64,000 nucleotides of DNA from Alphaproteobacteria bacterium (lineage in GTDB: Bacteria; Pseudomonadota; Alphaproteobacteria; Elsterales; Elsteraceae), in assembly GCA_013298565.1 (NCBI GenBank), contig JAAFIC010000005.1, positions 20,494 through 84,493 of the forward strand. Direction: 5' to 3'. Under the pieces are notes generated by a model. It was not told the origin of the DNA, searched no databases, and was given only the letters and a program-made list of their open reading frames with translations. The translations under genes and the position numbers were made by a program. Positions 10,882 to 20,821 of the stretch are shown here, piece after piece (the stretch's first letter is position 1; each line of letters opens with the position of its first letter).

Positions 10882-12267
10882 ATGTCCCCGTCTTTGGTTT
10901 TTCTCGCGATTGCTGCGCTTGCGGTCTTCGGCTTCTTCTTGGGCCGTCGCCGTGTTTTAGCGATGGAAGGCACGCGCATTCGTGCCAGCATTCATTCTCT
11001 ACCTAGCTATTATGGCTATTACATGGCGCTGTGGTGCATCGTTCCCGCCGCCGCCGTCATGGCGTTGTGGTTCGTGGTCGAGCCGACGATTATTGAAGGT
11101 CTGGTGCTCAGTGCCATGCCCGAAAGCTACCGCGCGATGAGTGCCAACCAGCTCACGTTGGTCATGGCGGATATTCGGAATTTTGCCTACGGCAACGCCG
11201 GTACGCGCACGCCCGATCCGGCGATTGCCGATGCGGTACGGAACTATCACGGGCTGCATGAAACCGGTGCGTGGATTGTTAGCATCGTCGGCGCGTGCCT
11301 TGGGGTTGCTGGGTTCGCTATCGGTTTCTGGCGGATCAATCCGCAGATGCGCGCGCGCAATCGGGTTGAGCGATTTGCCATCGTCGTTATGATTATCGCC
11401 TCCACAATTGCGGTTCTCACCACGGTTGGTATTGTTGGCTCGCTGGTGTTCGAATCGATGCGGTTCTTCACCAAGTATCCGGTATTCGATTTCCTCTTCG
11501 GCACTCAGTGGAGTCCGCAGACAGCGATCAGAGCCGATCAGGTTGGATCGTCCGGGGCTTTCGGTTTCATCCCGTTGTTCACCGGCTCGCTGTTGATTAC
11601 CGTCATTGCAATGTTTGTGGCGGTTCCGATAGGGCTGCTTTCGGCGATTTATATGTCCGACTATGCTAGTCCGCGCCTGCGCTCGGTGGCAAAGCCGGTT
11701 CTGGAAGTGCTGGCGGGCATTCCCACAGTCGTTTACGGCTTCTTCGCAGCCCTTACTGTTGCGCCCTTCGTGCGCGACGCCGGTTCTGCGATGGGGCTGG
11801 ATGTGGCTTCGGAAAGTGCGCTGGCTGCTGGGGTGGTGATGGGGATTATGATTGTTCCCTTCGTCTCCTCGCTGGCCGATGACGTGATCCACGCTGTGCC
11901 GCAAAGCCTGCGCCACGGGGCTTATGGTCTTGGTTCCACCAAGTCGGAAACCATCCGGCAAGTCGTGCTGCCTGCCGCTCTGCCGGGGATCGTTGCCGCC
12001 GTAATGCTGGCGATTAGCCGCGCGATTGGGGAAACCATGATCGTGGCGATGGCCGCCGGTTTGGCCGCCAACCTCACCTTCAACCCGTTTGCCGCCGTTA
12101 CGACGGTAACGGTGCAAATCGCAAGCCTGTTGGTGGGCGACCAAGAGTTCGATAGCCCCAAAACCCTTTCGGCCTTCGCTCTCGGATTGGTGCTGTTCGT
12201 CATCACGCTCTGCCTGAACATCATCGCTCTGGCCGTTGTGCGGAAATATCGGGAAAAATATGACTGA
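10882..12267 (+). CDS. pstC: phosphate ABC transporter permease PstC
   Basis: Inner-membrane permease (461 residues) of the PstSCAB phosphate importer. This is the long alphaproteobacterial form: an N-terminal region with two or three membrane segments and a periplasmic loop (about 1-190) precedes the conserved permease core. The core has LLITVIAMFVAVPIGLLSAIY, the ATPase-docking loop ALGLG-like HGAYGLGSTKSETIRQVVLPAALPG with the EAA-type motif, and AIGETMIVAMAAG. A GGGGG-rich site just upstream (around 10870-10876) serves the ATG. It overlaps pstA by 8 bases. Confidence 0.93.
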   Translation: MSPSLVFLAIAALAVFGFFLGRRRVLAMEGTRIRASIHSLPSYYGYYMALWCIVPAAAVMALWFVVEPTIIEGLVLSAMPESYRAMSANQLTLVMADIRNFAYGNAGTRTPDPAIADAVRNYHGLHETGAWIVSIVGACLGVAGFAIGFWRINPQMRARNRVERFAIVVMIIASTIAVLTTVGIVGSLVFESMRFFTKYPVFDFLFGTQWSPQTAIRADQVGSSGAFGFIPLFTGSLLITVIAMFVAVPIGLLSAIYMSDYASPRLRSVAKPVLEVLAGIPTVVYGFFAALTVAPFVRDAGSAMGLDVASESALAAGVVMGIMIVPFVSSLADDVIHAVPQSLRHGAYGLGSTKSETIRQVVLPAALPGIVAAVMLAISRAIGETMIVAMAAGLAANLTFNPFAAVTTVTVQIASLLVGDQEFDSPKTLSAFALGLVLFVITLCLNIIALAVVRKYREKYD

Positions 12268-13591
12268 TATCGTCGAACGCCCCCAAGGGGTCGCTTCTCG
12301 TGGCGCTGCGCTCGGCGTCCACGCCACGGAAGAAGCTCAAAAGCGCCTGAAGCGGCGGTACGCCTCCGAATGGCGGTTTCGCGCCTACGGTCTTACCGCC
12401 ATTCTTATCTCGATCACTGCGCTCGCTGTGCTGCTCTGGAGCATCGTTGGTCAAGGCTATACGGCCTTCACCGCCACCACGATGAGCCTGACCGTTACCG
12501 TCGATCCGGCCCTGGCCGATCCCGGCGGCAAGCGCGCTCAAGATGACCTTCGCACGGGGGACTTCCAAGGGATTGCCCGTGCGGGCCTCCGCAGTGTGTT
12601 TCCCGATGTAAAAGAACGCAGCGATTTGCGCGCCCTCTACACCATTCTCTCGAACGGTGCGAGCGATGCCATCCGCGACCGCGTGCTGGATAACCCTGCC
12701 CTTATTGGTCAACAGATCACCGTCCGCATTCCTGTCGCGTCGGATTACGATATGTACGCCAAGGGTTTTGCTGCGAAAACGCCGAAGGGTGGCGAGTCTC
12801 GCCTCAGTCCGAAGCAGATCGCTTGGTTTGAAACGCTAAAGGCCGATGGCAAGATTCACAGCAGCTTCAACATTTGGTTCCTCACCAGCGGCGACAGCCG
12901 TCAGCCGGAACTGGCTGGGGTGGGCGGCGCGATTATCGGCTCGTTGCTGACGTTGGCGATTACCTTGGCGATTGCCTTCCCGCTCGGTGTTATGGCGGCA
13001 GTATATTTGGAAGAGTTTGCGCCAAAGAACCGCTGGACCGATTTGATCGAAGTGAACATCAACAATCTGGCGGCAGTGCCCTCGATTGTCTTCGGCCTCT
13101 TGGGGCTTGCTGTGTTCTTGAACGTATTCGGTCTGCCGCGCTCGGCCCCAGTGGTTGGCGGCGTCGTGCTGGCCCTCATGAGCCTGCCGATTATCATTAT
13201 CGCCTCGCGCGCCTCTTTGCGCGCCGTGCCCCCCTCTATCCGTCAAGCCGCTTTGGGGCTTGGTGCCAGCCGAGTGCAAGTGGTAACGCACCACGTGTTG
13301 CCGCTGGCCATGCCGGGCATTCTAACGGGTACCATCCTGTCGATGGCCCACGCCCTTGGCGAAACCGCACCGCTGCTGATGATTGGCATGGTCGCGTTCA
13401 TCGTCGATATCCCCTCGGGGGCGACGCAGGCCGCAACCGTGCTGCCCGTGCAGATTTATCTGTGGGCCGATAGCCCGGAACGCGGTTTCGTTGAAAAAAC
13501 CTCCGCCGCAATTATGGTTCTGCTAGCCTTTCTGCTGGCGATGAACGCGATTGCAATTTTCCTGCGTAAGAAATTCGAACGGAAGTGGTAA
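12260..13591 (+). CDS. pstA: phosphate ABC transporter permease PstA
   Basis: Second permease of the phosphate importer (443 residues). [10 protein letters not shown] starts at 12260 inside the last codons of pstC (ATGACTGA overlap), which is preferred over an in-frame ATG at 12236. A membrane segment near 50-70 is followed by a large periplasmic insertion (about 75-215, as in the DUF3333-type PstA of alphaproteobacteria), then five or six membrane helices with the coupling loop [26 protein letters not shown] and [14 protein letters not shown]. Confidence 0.93.
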   Translation: MTDIVERPQGVASRGAALGVHATEEAQKRLKRRYASEWRFRAYGLTAILISITALAVLLWSIVGQGYTAFTATTMSLTVTVDPALADPGGKRAQDDLRTGDFQGIARAGLRSVFPDVKERSDLRALYTILSNGASDAIRDRVLDNPALIGQQITVRIPVASDYDMYAKGFAAKTPKGGESRLSPKQIAWFETLKADGKIHSSFNIWFLTSGDSRQPELAGVGGAIIGSLLTLAITLAIAFPLGVMAAVYLEEFAPKNRWTDLIEVNINNLAAVPSIVFGLLGLAVFLNVFGLPRSAPVVGGVVLALMSLPIIIIASRASLRAVPPSIRQAALGLGASRVQVVTHHVLPLAMPGILTGTILSMAHALGETAPLLMIGMVAFIVDIPSGATQAATVLPVQIYLWADSPERGFVEKTSAAIMVLLAFLLAMNAIAIFLRKKFERKW

Positions 13592-13596
13592 TCTCC

Positions 13597-14406
13597 ATGT
13601 TGGCGACCGATACTCAAACCGCAGCCGCCCCGCACGCCGCACACGGCAAGCGCGTGAAGATGAAGGCCACCGAGGTCGAAGTCTATTACAGCGAAAAGCG
13701 GGCGTTGAACAAAATTAACCTAGACGTACGCGAGCATGAAGTAACGGCCCTCATCGGCCCGTCGGGTTGCGGCAAGTCCACGTTTCTGCGGACGATGAAC
13801 CGCATGAACGACGTGATCGACGGCTGCCGGATGGCGGGCAAGATCTTGCTCGACCAGCAAGATATCTACGATCCGAATATTGATGTCGTGCAGTTGCGCG
13901 CTCGCGTGGGCATGGTGTTCCAAAAGCCGAACCCCTTCCCCAAGTCGATCTACGATAATGTGGCCTATGGCCCCCGTATTCACGGCCTTGTGCGGTCTCG
14001 CGAAGAAACCGACGCGGTTGTGCAAAAGTCGCTCGAACGCGCGGGCCTGTGGAAAGAAGTGAAGGACCGTTTGCACGAAGGCGGCACCAGCCTTTCTGGC
14101 GGCCAGCAGCAGCGCCTGTGCATTGCCCGTGCGATTGCGGTTGATCCTGAAGTTATTCTGATGGATGAGCCATGCTCGGCACTCGATCCCATCGCCACCG
14201 CTAAAATCGAAGAGTTGATCGACGAGTTACGGACGAATTACACTATCGTTATCGTCACTCACTCGATGCAGCAAGCCGCCCGCGTGTCGCAACGCACGGC
14301 ATTCTTCCATCTAGGCGATTTAGTGGAAGTGGGCGATACCGCGCAAATCTTCACAAATCCGAACGACGAACGCACTCAGGGTTACATCACAGGCCGCTTC
14401 GGTTGA
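13597..14406 (+). CDS. pstB: phosphate ABC transporter ATP-binding protein
   Basis: ATPase of the Pst importer (269 residues), close to the family length. Walker [11 protein letters not shown]-loop [11 protein letters not shown] (diagnostic of PstB), signature LSGGQQQRL, Walker [14 protein letters not shown] and the switch His in [14 protein letters not shown] are all intact. The ATG at 13597 has GGAAG upstream; the frame is open from a codon at 13585 that overlaps the pstA stop but has no site. It is coupled to pstA. Confidence 0.97.
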   Translation: MLATDTQTAAAPHAAHGKRVKMKATEVEVYYSEKRALNKINLDVREHEVTALIGPSGCGKSTFLRTMNRMNDVIDGCRMAGKILLDQQDIYDPNIDVVQLRARVGMVFQKPNPFPKSIYDNVAYGPRIHGLVRSREETDAVVQKSLERAGLWKEVKDRLHEGGTSLSGGQQQRLCIARAIAVDPEVILMDEPCSALDPIATAKIEELIDELRTNYTIVIVTHSMQQAARVSQRTAFFHLGDLVEVGDTAQIFTNPNDERTQGYITGRFG

Positions 14407-14451
14407 GCCTTAAGGCCCCCTCTTAGGCCCCCTGGGTAGAAGGAAATTCCC

Positions 14452-15195
14452 ATGTCGAATGAACATATCGTCTCGTCCTTCGACGAAGAATTGCGCGCAC
14501 TCCATAAGTCGATCATGCAAATGGGCGGACTGGTGGAAGCCCAGATTGCGCAGTCGATGCAAGCAATGGGCCGCCGCGATAGCCAGCTTGCCTCTGCCGT
14601 CGTCGCCAATGACGCGCAGGTGGATGTTCTCCATCACGAGATCGACGAACAGGTTGTTCGCATGTTGGCCTTGCGGCAACCGATGGCGTCGGACCTACGC
14701 ACCGTCGTCGCCTCGCTCCGTATCGCCACCGATCTGGAGCGCATTGGTGACTACGCCGCCAATATCGCTAAACGCACGCTGGCCTTGAACGTGTCGCCCT
14801 CGGTGAAGCCTGCGTCGGGCGTGCTGCGGATGGGTAAAATTGTCCAGAGCATTGTTAATGACGTATTGGACGCTTACGCCGAACGCAATGCCGAGCGGGC
14901 GGATGCTATTCGTGCGCGCGATACAGAAGTCGATGAGTTATACACCTCAATCTTCCGCGAACTCCTCACCTACATGATGGAAGATCCGCGCAATATAACC
15001 GCCTGCACTCATGTGCTCTTCATGTCCAAAAACCTGGAGCGCATTGGCGATCATGCGACCAATATCGCCGAAACGATCTACTATATTGTGCGTGGCAAAG
15101 TTCCTGATGACGAGCGCTTGAAGGGCGACCTCTCCAGCATGACGGCGATGACCGCTACTGGCGAAACTTACGTCGCCGACAGTAAGGGAAATTAA
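14452..15195 (+). CDS. phoU: phosphate-specific transport regulator PhoU
   Basis: Cytoplasmic PhoU (247 residues), the negative regulator connecting PstSCAB activity to PhoR signalling. It consists of two three-helix repeats, each with the metal-binding acidic motif: DLERIGDYAANIAKR (about residues 100-114) and NLERIGDHATNIAET (about 200-214). GAAGGAAATTCCC precedes the ATG. It lies four bases before phoB, so signalling components are made together. Confidence 0.97.
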   Translation: MSNEHIVSSFDEELRALHKSIMQMGGLVEAQIAQSMQAMGRRDSQLASAVVANDAQVDVLHHEIDEQVVRMLALRQPMASDLRTVVASLRIATDLERIGDYAANIAKRTLALNVSPSVKPASGVLRMGKIVQSIVNDVLDAYAERNAERADAIRARDTEVDELYTSIFRELLTYMMEDPRNITACTHVLFMSKNLERIGDHATNIAETIYYIVRGKVPDDERLKGDLSSMTAMTATGETYVADSKGN

Positions 15196-15199
15196 AAGT

Positions 15200-15910
15200 A
15201 TGTCGCCAGTAACCCCGCTGGTGCTGGTCGTTGAGGACGAGACCGCGATTGCCACCCTGCTCCGATATAATCTGGAGCGGGAGGGCTTTCGCGTTTGTAT
15301 CGCCACCGATGGCGAAGAAGCGCTAATTATCGCCGCCGAGCAGAATCCCGATCTGGTGTTGCTGGATTGGATGCTGCCGATGCTTTCCGGTATTGAAGTC
15401 TGCCGCCGCTTGCGCCGCCTGCCGAACGCGCGGGCGACGCCGATCATTATGCTGACCGCGCGCGGCGAAGAAGGCGACAAAATCCGGGGCCTCGATAGCG
15501 GGGCTGACGATTATGTGACGAAGCCGTTCTCCGTGTCGGAGTTGATCGCGCGGGTGAAGGCGGTTCTGCGCCGTACGCGCCCTTCGGTGGATGGCGAAAG
15601 CCTGAATTTTGCCGATGTGATGCTGGATCTCGCCGCCCATCGGGTGCGCCGGAACAACCGCGATATTCACCTGGGGCCAACCGAATTTCGCCTGTTGCGC
15701 TATCTTATGGAGCATCCGGGCCGCGTGTTCAGCCGCGAGCAACTGTTGGATGCCGTGTGGGGCGCGGATGTTTATGTGGAACCGCGCACCGTGGATGTTC
15801 ATATCCGCCGCCTGCGGAAAGCCCTCAATGCCGAGGGCGAAACCGACATTGTTCGCACGGTTCGATCGGCGGGCTATGCTTTAGATGAAACTGTAGATGT
15901 TACGGGTTAG
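15200..15910 (+). CDS. phoB: phosphate regulon response regulator PhoB
   Basis: OmpR-family response regulator (236 residues). The receiver domain (1-125) has VVEDETAI with the acidic pair, the phosphoacceptor Asp in LVLLDWMLP (about residue 54), the Thr in MLTARGEE and the Lys in YVTKPFSVSEL. The C-terminal winged helix (about 135-230) contains GPTEFRLLRYLMEHPGRVFSREQLLDAVWG and the DNA-recognition helix VEPRTVDVHIRRLRKAL. It is the last gene of the phosphate cluster and the presumed target of PhoR at 7933. Confidence 0.95.
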   Translation: MSPVTPLVLVVEDETAIATLLRYNLEREGFRVCIATDGEEALIIAAEQNPDLVLLDWMLPMLSGIEVCRRLRRLPNARATPIIMLTARGEEGDKIRGLDSGADDYVTKPFSVSELIARVKAVLRRTRPSVDGESLNFADVMLDLAAHRVRRNNRDIHLGPTEFRLLRYLMEHPGRVFSREQLLDAVWGADVYVEPRTVDVHIRRLRKALNAEGETDIVRTVRSAGYALDETVDVTG

Positions 15911-16078
15911 GTCAAGTTTGTTGCCCTTGTTTTGTCATAAATAGCGCATAGCTATGCACGTAACGCGGGTATGCCTTGATAGGCTCACGTAGATTTTTGC
16001 TAAAGAATGTTAAAATTATCTGTGTAAGATGGAGTCTCCGAGACTGCCTTAATATGTTTGCCCTTGGAGGGCTTAGGG

Positions 16079-17776
16079 ATGACGTTGGGTCGATTTTCAT
16101 TCAAAGATATGGGCGTTCAGCAACGCCTGATCCTGACATTTGTTGTGCTGGCGAGCATCATCGCCGTGGCTATTACCGCCAACGCTTATCGCGTGATCAA
16201 CGCGGCGCTGTTGCAGGGCGCTCAGGTTGACGTTGATCGCGGTTTAGATGTGATGAAGCAACTGGTCGATGGTCGTGGTGGGCGCTTCGAGATGGTTGGT
16301 GATGTCTTGACCCTCTCCGGTCTTCCGCTGGCGGGGGATACGACGTTAGTCGATAGCGCGAGTAAGATTTCCGGCGGGATTGCAACAATCTTTCAAAAAG
16401 ACGAGCGTATAACAACGACAGTGCAAAATCCCGAGGGTGGGGCTGCCATTGGCACGAAACTCGGTCAAGGCCCAGCTTACGACAGTGTTTTCCACGATAA
16501 GGCAGTTTACCACGGCTTAGTACAGATTTTGGGCGAGCCTTATTGGGCCGTTTATGATCCGATTATTGATAATTCTGGCCAAGTGATCGGTATTTTCTCC
16601 GTCGGTGTTCCGGTTTCGGGTGTGACCGAAGAGAGTAATCGCATTTTGCTCGAGAATTTGATGGGGGCGGTGTTGGCCCTTATTTTGGGGTCGGCGGTTG
16701 TTGCTGTGGTCGTGCGTTCGCAAATGCGCCGCGTCTCGCGGCTGACAGGTCTCTTCGCGGTGCTGCAAAAAGAACCGCAGGTGCTGACCCTGGAAGAGAG
16801 CAAGCGCACCGACGAAATTGGTGCACTCGCGCGGGCGCTGGTCGATTATTCGGCTCAACTCGAAACTGCGCGGCACTTGGCGGAGCAGGAGCAGCGCACG
16901 ATTCAGCGCCAAATAGCCCGTAAGCAGATGATTGAAGGGGCTATTGCCAGCTTTGGGAGCAGGATTGATGGCATCATCGCCACCGTGGTTTCATCGGCAG
17001 ACCAGCTTCAGCAGAACGCCGAAACTGTGAACACCAATGCCTTGATGACGTCGGAGCAAAGCAACGAAGTGGCCGTTGCCGCCGAACAGGCCACCGCCAA
17101 TGTGCAAACCGTAGCCTCCGCATCGGAAGAGTTGAATGCGTCAATTCGCGAAATCAACCGACAGGTCGCCGAAGCTGCCTGCATCGCGGGCGGTGCCGTA
17201 ACGGAAGCCGAGGCAACCGGCGCGATTGTTCGCACTTTGTCGGAAGCTGGGCAGCGTATCGGTGAAGTTGTTAGCCTGATTTCGGAAATCGCGGCCCAGA
17301 CCAACCTGCTGGCCCTCAACGCCACGATTGAAGCCGCTCGCGCGGGCGAGGCTGGTAAGGGGTTTGCGGTCGTGGCGAGTGAAGTGAAAAGCCTTGCCGG
17401 GCAAACCGCCCGCGCGACGGAGGATATTCAAAACCAAGTTGCCGCCATTCAAGCCGCAACCCAACATGCTGTAAACGCGATTGGCACCATTACCCACACG
17501 ATCAACCGGATTAACGATATTAATCTCGGGGTGAAGGCAGCGATGGAAGAGCAGGGTGCCGCTACGTCGGAAATCGCCCGTAACGTCACCGAGGCGGCGG
17601 GCAGCACGCAGAATGTGACCGTCATCACGATTTCCGTTACCACAGCGGCGGTGCATACCGGCAGCATGGCCAGCGAAGTTCTCTCCGCCGTCGGCAACCT
17701 AACCGAGCAAGCCGATACGTTGAGAAACGAAGTGAAGCTGTTCTTGGGGAAAGTCCGTGAGGATGATGCGGCTTAG
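16079..17776 (+). CDS. methyl-accepting chemotaxis protein with periplasmic Cache-like domain
   Basis: Chemoreceptor of 565 residues. Membrane helix 1 is about 16-36, a single periplasmic Cache-type sensor about 40-185 (typical [25 protein letters not shown] and [13 protein letters not shown]), and helix 2 about 193-213. A HAMP-like linker and a long coiled-coil signalling domain follow, with the hairpin tip [31 protein letters not shown]. There is no C-terminal CheR/CheB tether pentapeptide. The ATG at 16079 has GGAGGG eight bases upstream. The ligand is unknown; position after the phosphate cluster hints at, but does not prove, phosphate sensing. Its end overlaps the convergent kinase gene by 4 bases. 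Confidence 0.88.
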   Translation: MTLGRFSFKDMGVQQRLILTFVVLASIIAVAITANAYRVINAALLQGAQVDVDRGLDVMKQLVDGRGGRFEMVGDVLTLSGLPLAGDTTLVDSASKISGGIATIFQKDERITTTVQNPEGGAAIGTKLGQGPAYDSVFHDKAVYHGLVQILGEPYWAVYDPIIDNSGQVIGIFSVGVPVSGVTEESNRILLENLMGAVLALILGSAVVAVVVRSQMRRVSRLTGLFAVLQKEPQVLTLEESKRTDEIGALARALVDYSAQLETARHLAEQEQRTIQRQIARKQMIEGAIASFGSRIDGIIATVVSSADQLQQNAETVNTNALMTSEQSNEVAVAAEQATANVQTVASASEELNASIREINRQVAEAACIAGGAVTEAEATGAIVRTLSEAGQRIGEVVSLISEIAAQTNLLALNATIEAARAGEAGKGFAVVASEVKSLAGQTARATEDIQNQVAAIQAATQHAVNAIGTITHTINRINDINLGVKAAMEEQGAATSEIARNVTEAAGSTQNVTVITISVTTAAVHTGSMASEVLSAVGNLTEQADTLRNEVKLFLGKVREDDAA

Positions 17777-18660
17777 GGGCGACGAGACGGCACAGGCGGC
17801 GGTTGGGGCTGGCGAGCGAGCAGAACCGCCCCTTGCACTGCCGTTCCCAAGGGGCGCAACAGGCGCGGCGTGATTTCTGGCGCAAGGTAGGCGCTGATTG
17901 CGGGGGCCAGACTGCCGCCGAGCGCCACCGGCAGCCGAGCGCTCGGGTCGGCGGCGGCAATCATGGTGCCAATCTCGTTGGCGGCTTCCCGCATCAAGAG
18001 GCAGGCCAACTCGTCCCCCGCTTCGGCCATTTCGACAATCAGCGGGGCAAATTCAGCGAACTGCGCTTGGGTCGCCGTGCCAAGCGTGGCGAAGAACGGC
18101 TCCCACGCGCCGCCCCAGAGGCTAAAACACAGGCGCGTGAGCGGCTCCCAGGCGCTACGGCCGTCAAGCGCGCGCTGAGTAAGGTTCACCAGCAGCAGCC
18201 CAAGCCAAGCACCGCTGCCTTCATCCCCGCTGGGAAAGCCCCAACCGCCGATTTCAAACCATTCTCCTGCTTCAGGGCGGGCGGCTGCAACCGAGCCGGT
18301 GCCAATCGCCACCGACACCCCCGGCGCAAGACCCAGCGCACCGACGAGGGTAGTGTAGGAATCGGTGCAAACCCACGCAGGCACGGGCAGCGGGTTCAAA
18401 GCCTCGAACAAATGCCGTTGGGCCGGAAGATTGACCCCGGCGAGACCTAGCACGATGCGCGCGTCGTGCAGCGTATCGGAATGCTGGCCGAGCGGGGCGA
18501 GGGCCGCCGTCAGGGTTTGCAGAATTGCGTCCCAGGCTTGCCCAATTCCTTGACTGAGGCCCGATGCTGGCCCGCGCGCTTGTGCGAGAATGCCCCCGTC
18601 TTCGGCTTCGATCCTCACTCGGGTACCGCTGCCCCCGCCGTCGATGCCGATATAGATCAT
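17773..18660 (-). CDS. BadF/BadG-family ATPase, probable N-acetylglucosamine (amino sugar) kinase
   Basis: Sugar-kinase-type ATPase of the ASKHA superfamily (295 residues). It has phosphate-1 motif [16 protein letters not shown] at the N-terminus, phosphate-2 [13 protein letters not shown], and [17 protein letters not shown], a block typical of bacterial GlcNAc/glucosamine kinases such as Gsp[18 protein letters not shown] is the adenosine motif. Probable role is phosphorylation of cytosolic amino sugar from cell-wall or chitin recycling. It overlaps the upstream unknown gene by ATGA (18657-18660), so the two are coupled. No transporter or NagA/NagB lies nearby, so the substrate is an inference. 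Confidence 0.8.
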   Translation of the reverse strand: MIYIGIDGGGSGTRVRIEAEDGGILAQARGPASGLSQGIGQAWDAILQTLTAALAPLGQHSDTLHDARIVLGLAGVNLPAQRHLFEALNPLPVPAWVCTDSYTTLVGALGLAPGVSVAIGTGSVAAARPEAGEWFEIGGWGFPSGDEGSGAWLGLLLVNLTQRALDGRSAWEPLTRLCFSLWGGAWEPFFATLGTATQAQFAEFAPLIVEMAEAGDELACLLMREAANEIGTMIAAADPSARLPVALGGSLAPAISAYLAPEITPRLLRPLGTAVQGAVLLARQPQPPPVPSRRP

Positions 18661-19451
18661 TCCGGGGTATCCTCTTTCAGAATATGCTGAAGCCCCGCCA
18701 AAGCTGCCGCGACAGTGCCGTGGCGGGCGTAGGCGGCTTCCAGGGCCTGAGCTTGCGGCATAACTGCCGCTCGCACCCTCTCATGCCCGAGAGTATCCGG
18801 CGTAATCAACCCGGTCATTGTCTGTAGCCAGAGCGACACGATGGACAGATCGGTAGGGATTTCCTGAGCGATGAGCAGTGCGAGCGACGCCACCGCGCCA
18901 AGCCCGCCCACCGCAGCCCCCCCATCCACGGCGGCAACGGCAACAATCCAGCGCTGTGCCGCCATTGCCCATAGCCGCCGCAAAGTAACGGGCGGCGGCG
19001 CACTCAGCAAATGCGGCTGAAGGCTGGCCAGCAAAACGCGGCAGCCTTCCGGGTCGAACGCCGCCCGCCCGGCGACAAAATGGAAAATTGCAACCCCCCA
19101 ATGAGCTTTCAGCGCGTCTTCGCCAGGGTGGCGCTCGGCGTGGTCTGCCAGATCGTCCACGAACCGCCGGGCGGTGATAGGATCGAGGCTCACCCAGCGC
19201 TCCACCCAGGCACAGACACTCATCGACCAGCCCGCGCGCGCGGTTGGATCGTCGGCAAGGCTTTTGCCCAAGGTCTCTAGCCGCCCGCGCGCGGCCTCCG
19301 GGTCATGCCCCATCTGGCGAATTATATCTTCGACTAGGGCGAGCGTGCGGCGTTCCCGCCACTCTTGCGGCAGGTGGCGCATAAAGGAAAACGCCCCGGC
19401 ACCTCCGTCCGATTTTTCTGTTACCGTGTCCGCGATCTTCTGTTGCTCCAT
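18657..19451 (-). CDS. hypothetical protein coupled to the BadF-family kinase
   Basis: 264 residues, not recognised. The N-terminus is polar with a Gly run, followed by RHLPQEWRERRTLALVEDIIRQMG. The rest is mostly Ala/Leu-rich helical segments with Trp-containing turns (SVCAWVERWVSLDP, LRRLWAMAAQRWIVAVAAVDGG), suggesting an all-alpha soluble or membrane-peripheral protein. There is no signal peptide and no catalytic motif I can name. It has conserved codon usage like its neighbours and a 4-base overlap with the kinase, which supports it being a real gene with a related job. Confidence 0.65.
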   Translation of the reverse strand: MEQQKIADTVTEKSDGGAGAFSFMRHLPQEWRERRTLALVEDIIRQMGHDPEAARGRLETLGKSLADDPTARAGWSMSVCAWVERWVSLDPITARRFVDDLADHAERHPGEDALKAHWGVAIFHFVAGRAAFDPEGCRVLLASLQPHLLSAPPPVTLRRLWAMAAQRWIVAVAAVDGGAAVGGLGAVASLALLIAQEIPTDLSIVSLWLQTMTGLITPDTLGHERVRAAVMPQAQALEAAYARHGTVAAALAGLQHILKEDTPE

Positions 19452-19543
19452 CCCTACTCAGCCTCCCCACTCAGCCTGGAATTGTGTGAAAATTTCCAGC
19501 GCCGATATGGTCAAGCCGGGGGCGCTATGGCACAATTGGCCTG

Positions 19544-20821
19544 ATGACTGCATTTTCCTTTCCTCCTCCTCCGATCCCGCCGAACGAGGCCGCGCGCTTA
19601 GAAGAGCTTCATACCTTCTGCGCGCTCGATACGCCGGACGATCCGCGCCTGGACCACTTGGTGCAACTGGCAACGCGCTTGCTAGAGTGCCCTATAGCGC
19701 TTGTTAGTCTTCTCGATTCAGATCGGCAATGGTTTAAGGCCAAAATTGGCATTGATGCCAAGGAAACCCCGCGCCGTATTGCTTTTTGCGCTTACGCCAT
19801 CTTGGACGATGACGTGATGATTGTGGAGGATGCTTCAGCCGATCCTCGGTTTATGAGCAATCCGCTCGTGACGGACCCTCCTTATATCCGCTTCTATGCC
19901 GGCGCGCCGCTTATCTCTGCAACGGGGTTTAGGCTGGGAACCCTGTGCGTGATCGACCAATGCCCGCGCAGCTTTACCGATGCTCAGTGCAGTTTGCTGA
20001 AGCAACTAGCAGAAATGGCGGTCGATACGCTCGATCTGCACCGCATCCTTCAGAAAACCCGTCAGGATAATCTGACCCGCACGCGCTTCTTGTCTAGCCT
20101 CAGTCACGAATTGCGAACGCCACTGAACGCCATTATGGGGTTCAGTGAAATGATTTTACTGCAATCGCCGACCGATAGGGTGGCAGATTACGCGCGCACA
20201 ATCCACCAAGGCGGCACCGGCTTATTGCAACTGATTGATGATATTCTCGACTATGGTCAAATCGAGGCCGGGGAGCGCCCCGTGAGCGTTGAGCCGCTGG
20301 ATTTGGATGGGGCAATTCTCGCCGCTGTCCGGCAGGTGCGCCCCCTTGCCGACCGGCGGCAGGTTTTCGTGCACCTCGCCTTGCCGACACTGCTGACCGT
20401 CAAAGTCGATGCCTCGGCGCTGCATCAGGTGCTGGTGCATATCCTGGAAAACGCCCTGAAATTCACGCCCGCCAACGGCACCGTAAAGGTTGCGGCGCAT
20501 AAAGCCGAAGCGTGGGGGGAAGAAGAGTGGGCCAACCTAACGATTGCCGACACCGGCATCGGCATTCCGGCAGAAACCTTAGCGAAACTGGGCGATCCGT
20601 TCTTGCGACCCGATAGCACGCTTACCTCCTCCGAGCGCGGGGCCGGCTTGGGAATTGCCCTCTCGCGGCGGCTGTTGCAGGCTATGGGCGGTTCGGTGGC
20701 TTTTACTAGCAAGCTCCATCACGGCACGCGCGTTACCTTGCGGTTGAAGCTCGCGCCAGGGGGGCTTGCCCCAGCGCCAGAGACGTTGCCCCGAAGCGTG
20801 CTCGGTATAGATCCGGCGTAA
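19544..20821 (+). CDS. cytosolic GAF-domain sensor histidine kinase
   Basis: Soluble histidine kinase (425 residues). The N-terminal GAF domain (about 20-165) has the LHTFCALDTPDDPRLDHLVQLA opening common to this GAF group and FYAGAPLISATGFRLGTLCV. A HisKA domain follows with the phosphoacceptor His near residue 187 (SLSHELRTPLNAIMG). The HATPase domain has N-box HILENALKFTPANG, G1 IADTGIGIPAE and G2 GAGLGIALSRRL. There are no membrane helices, so it senses something internal. No response regulator is adjacent. Its last 89 bases overlap the convergent GlxA-type gene. Confidence 0.88.
   Translation: MTAFSFPPPPIPPNEAARLEELHTFCALDTPDDPRLDHLVQLATRLLECPIALVSLLDSDRQWFKAKIGIDAKETPRRIAFCAYAILDDDVMIVEDASADPRFMSNPLVTDPPYIRFYAGAPLISATGFRLGTLCVIDQCPRSFTDAQCSLLKQLAEMAVDTLDLHRILQKTRQDNLTRTRFLSSLSHELRTPLNAIMGFSEMILLQSPTDRVADYARTIHQGGTGLLQLIDDILDYGQIEAGERPVSVEPLDLDGAILAAVRQVRPLADRRQVFVHLALPTLLTVKVDASALHQVLVHILENALKFTPANGTVKVAAHKAEAWGEEEWANLTIADTGIGIPAETLAKLGDPFLRPDSTLTSSERGAGLGIALSRRLLQAMGGSVAFTSKLHHGTRVTLRLKLAPGGLAPAPETLPRSVLGIDPA

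Noticed and set aside
10999-12327. 442-codon open frame on the minus strand opposite pstC/pstA
   Set aside because: It lies antisense to clear permease genes, its composition is a His/Arg/Asn-rich mirror of the sense codons, and no ribosome site or family motif is present.
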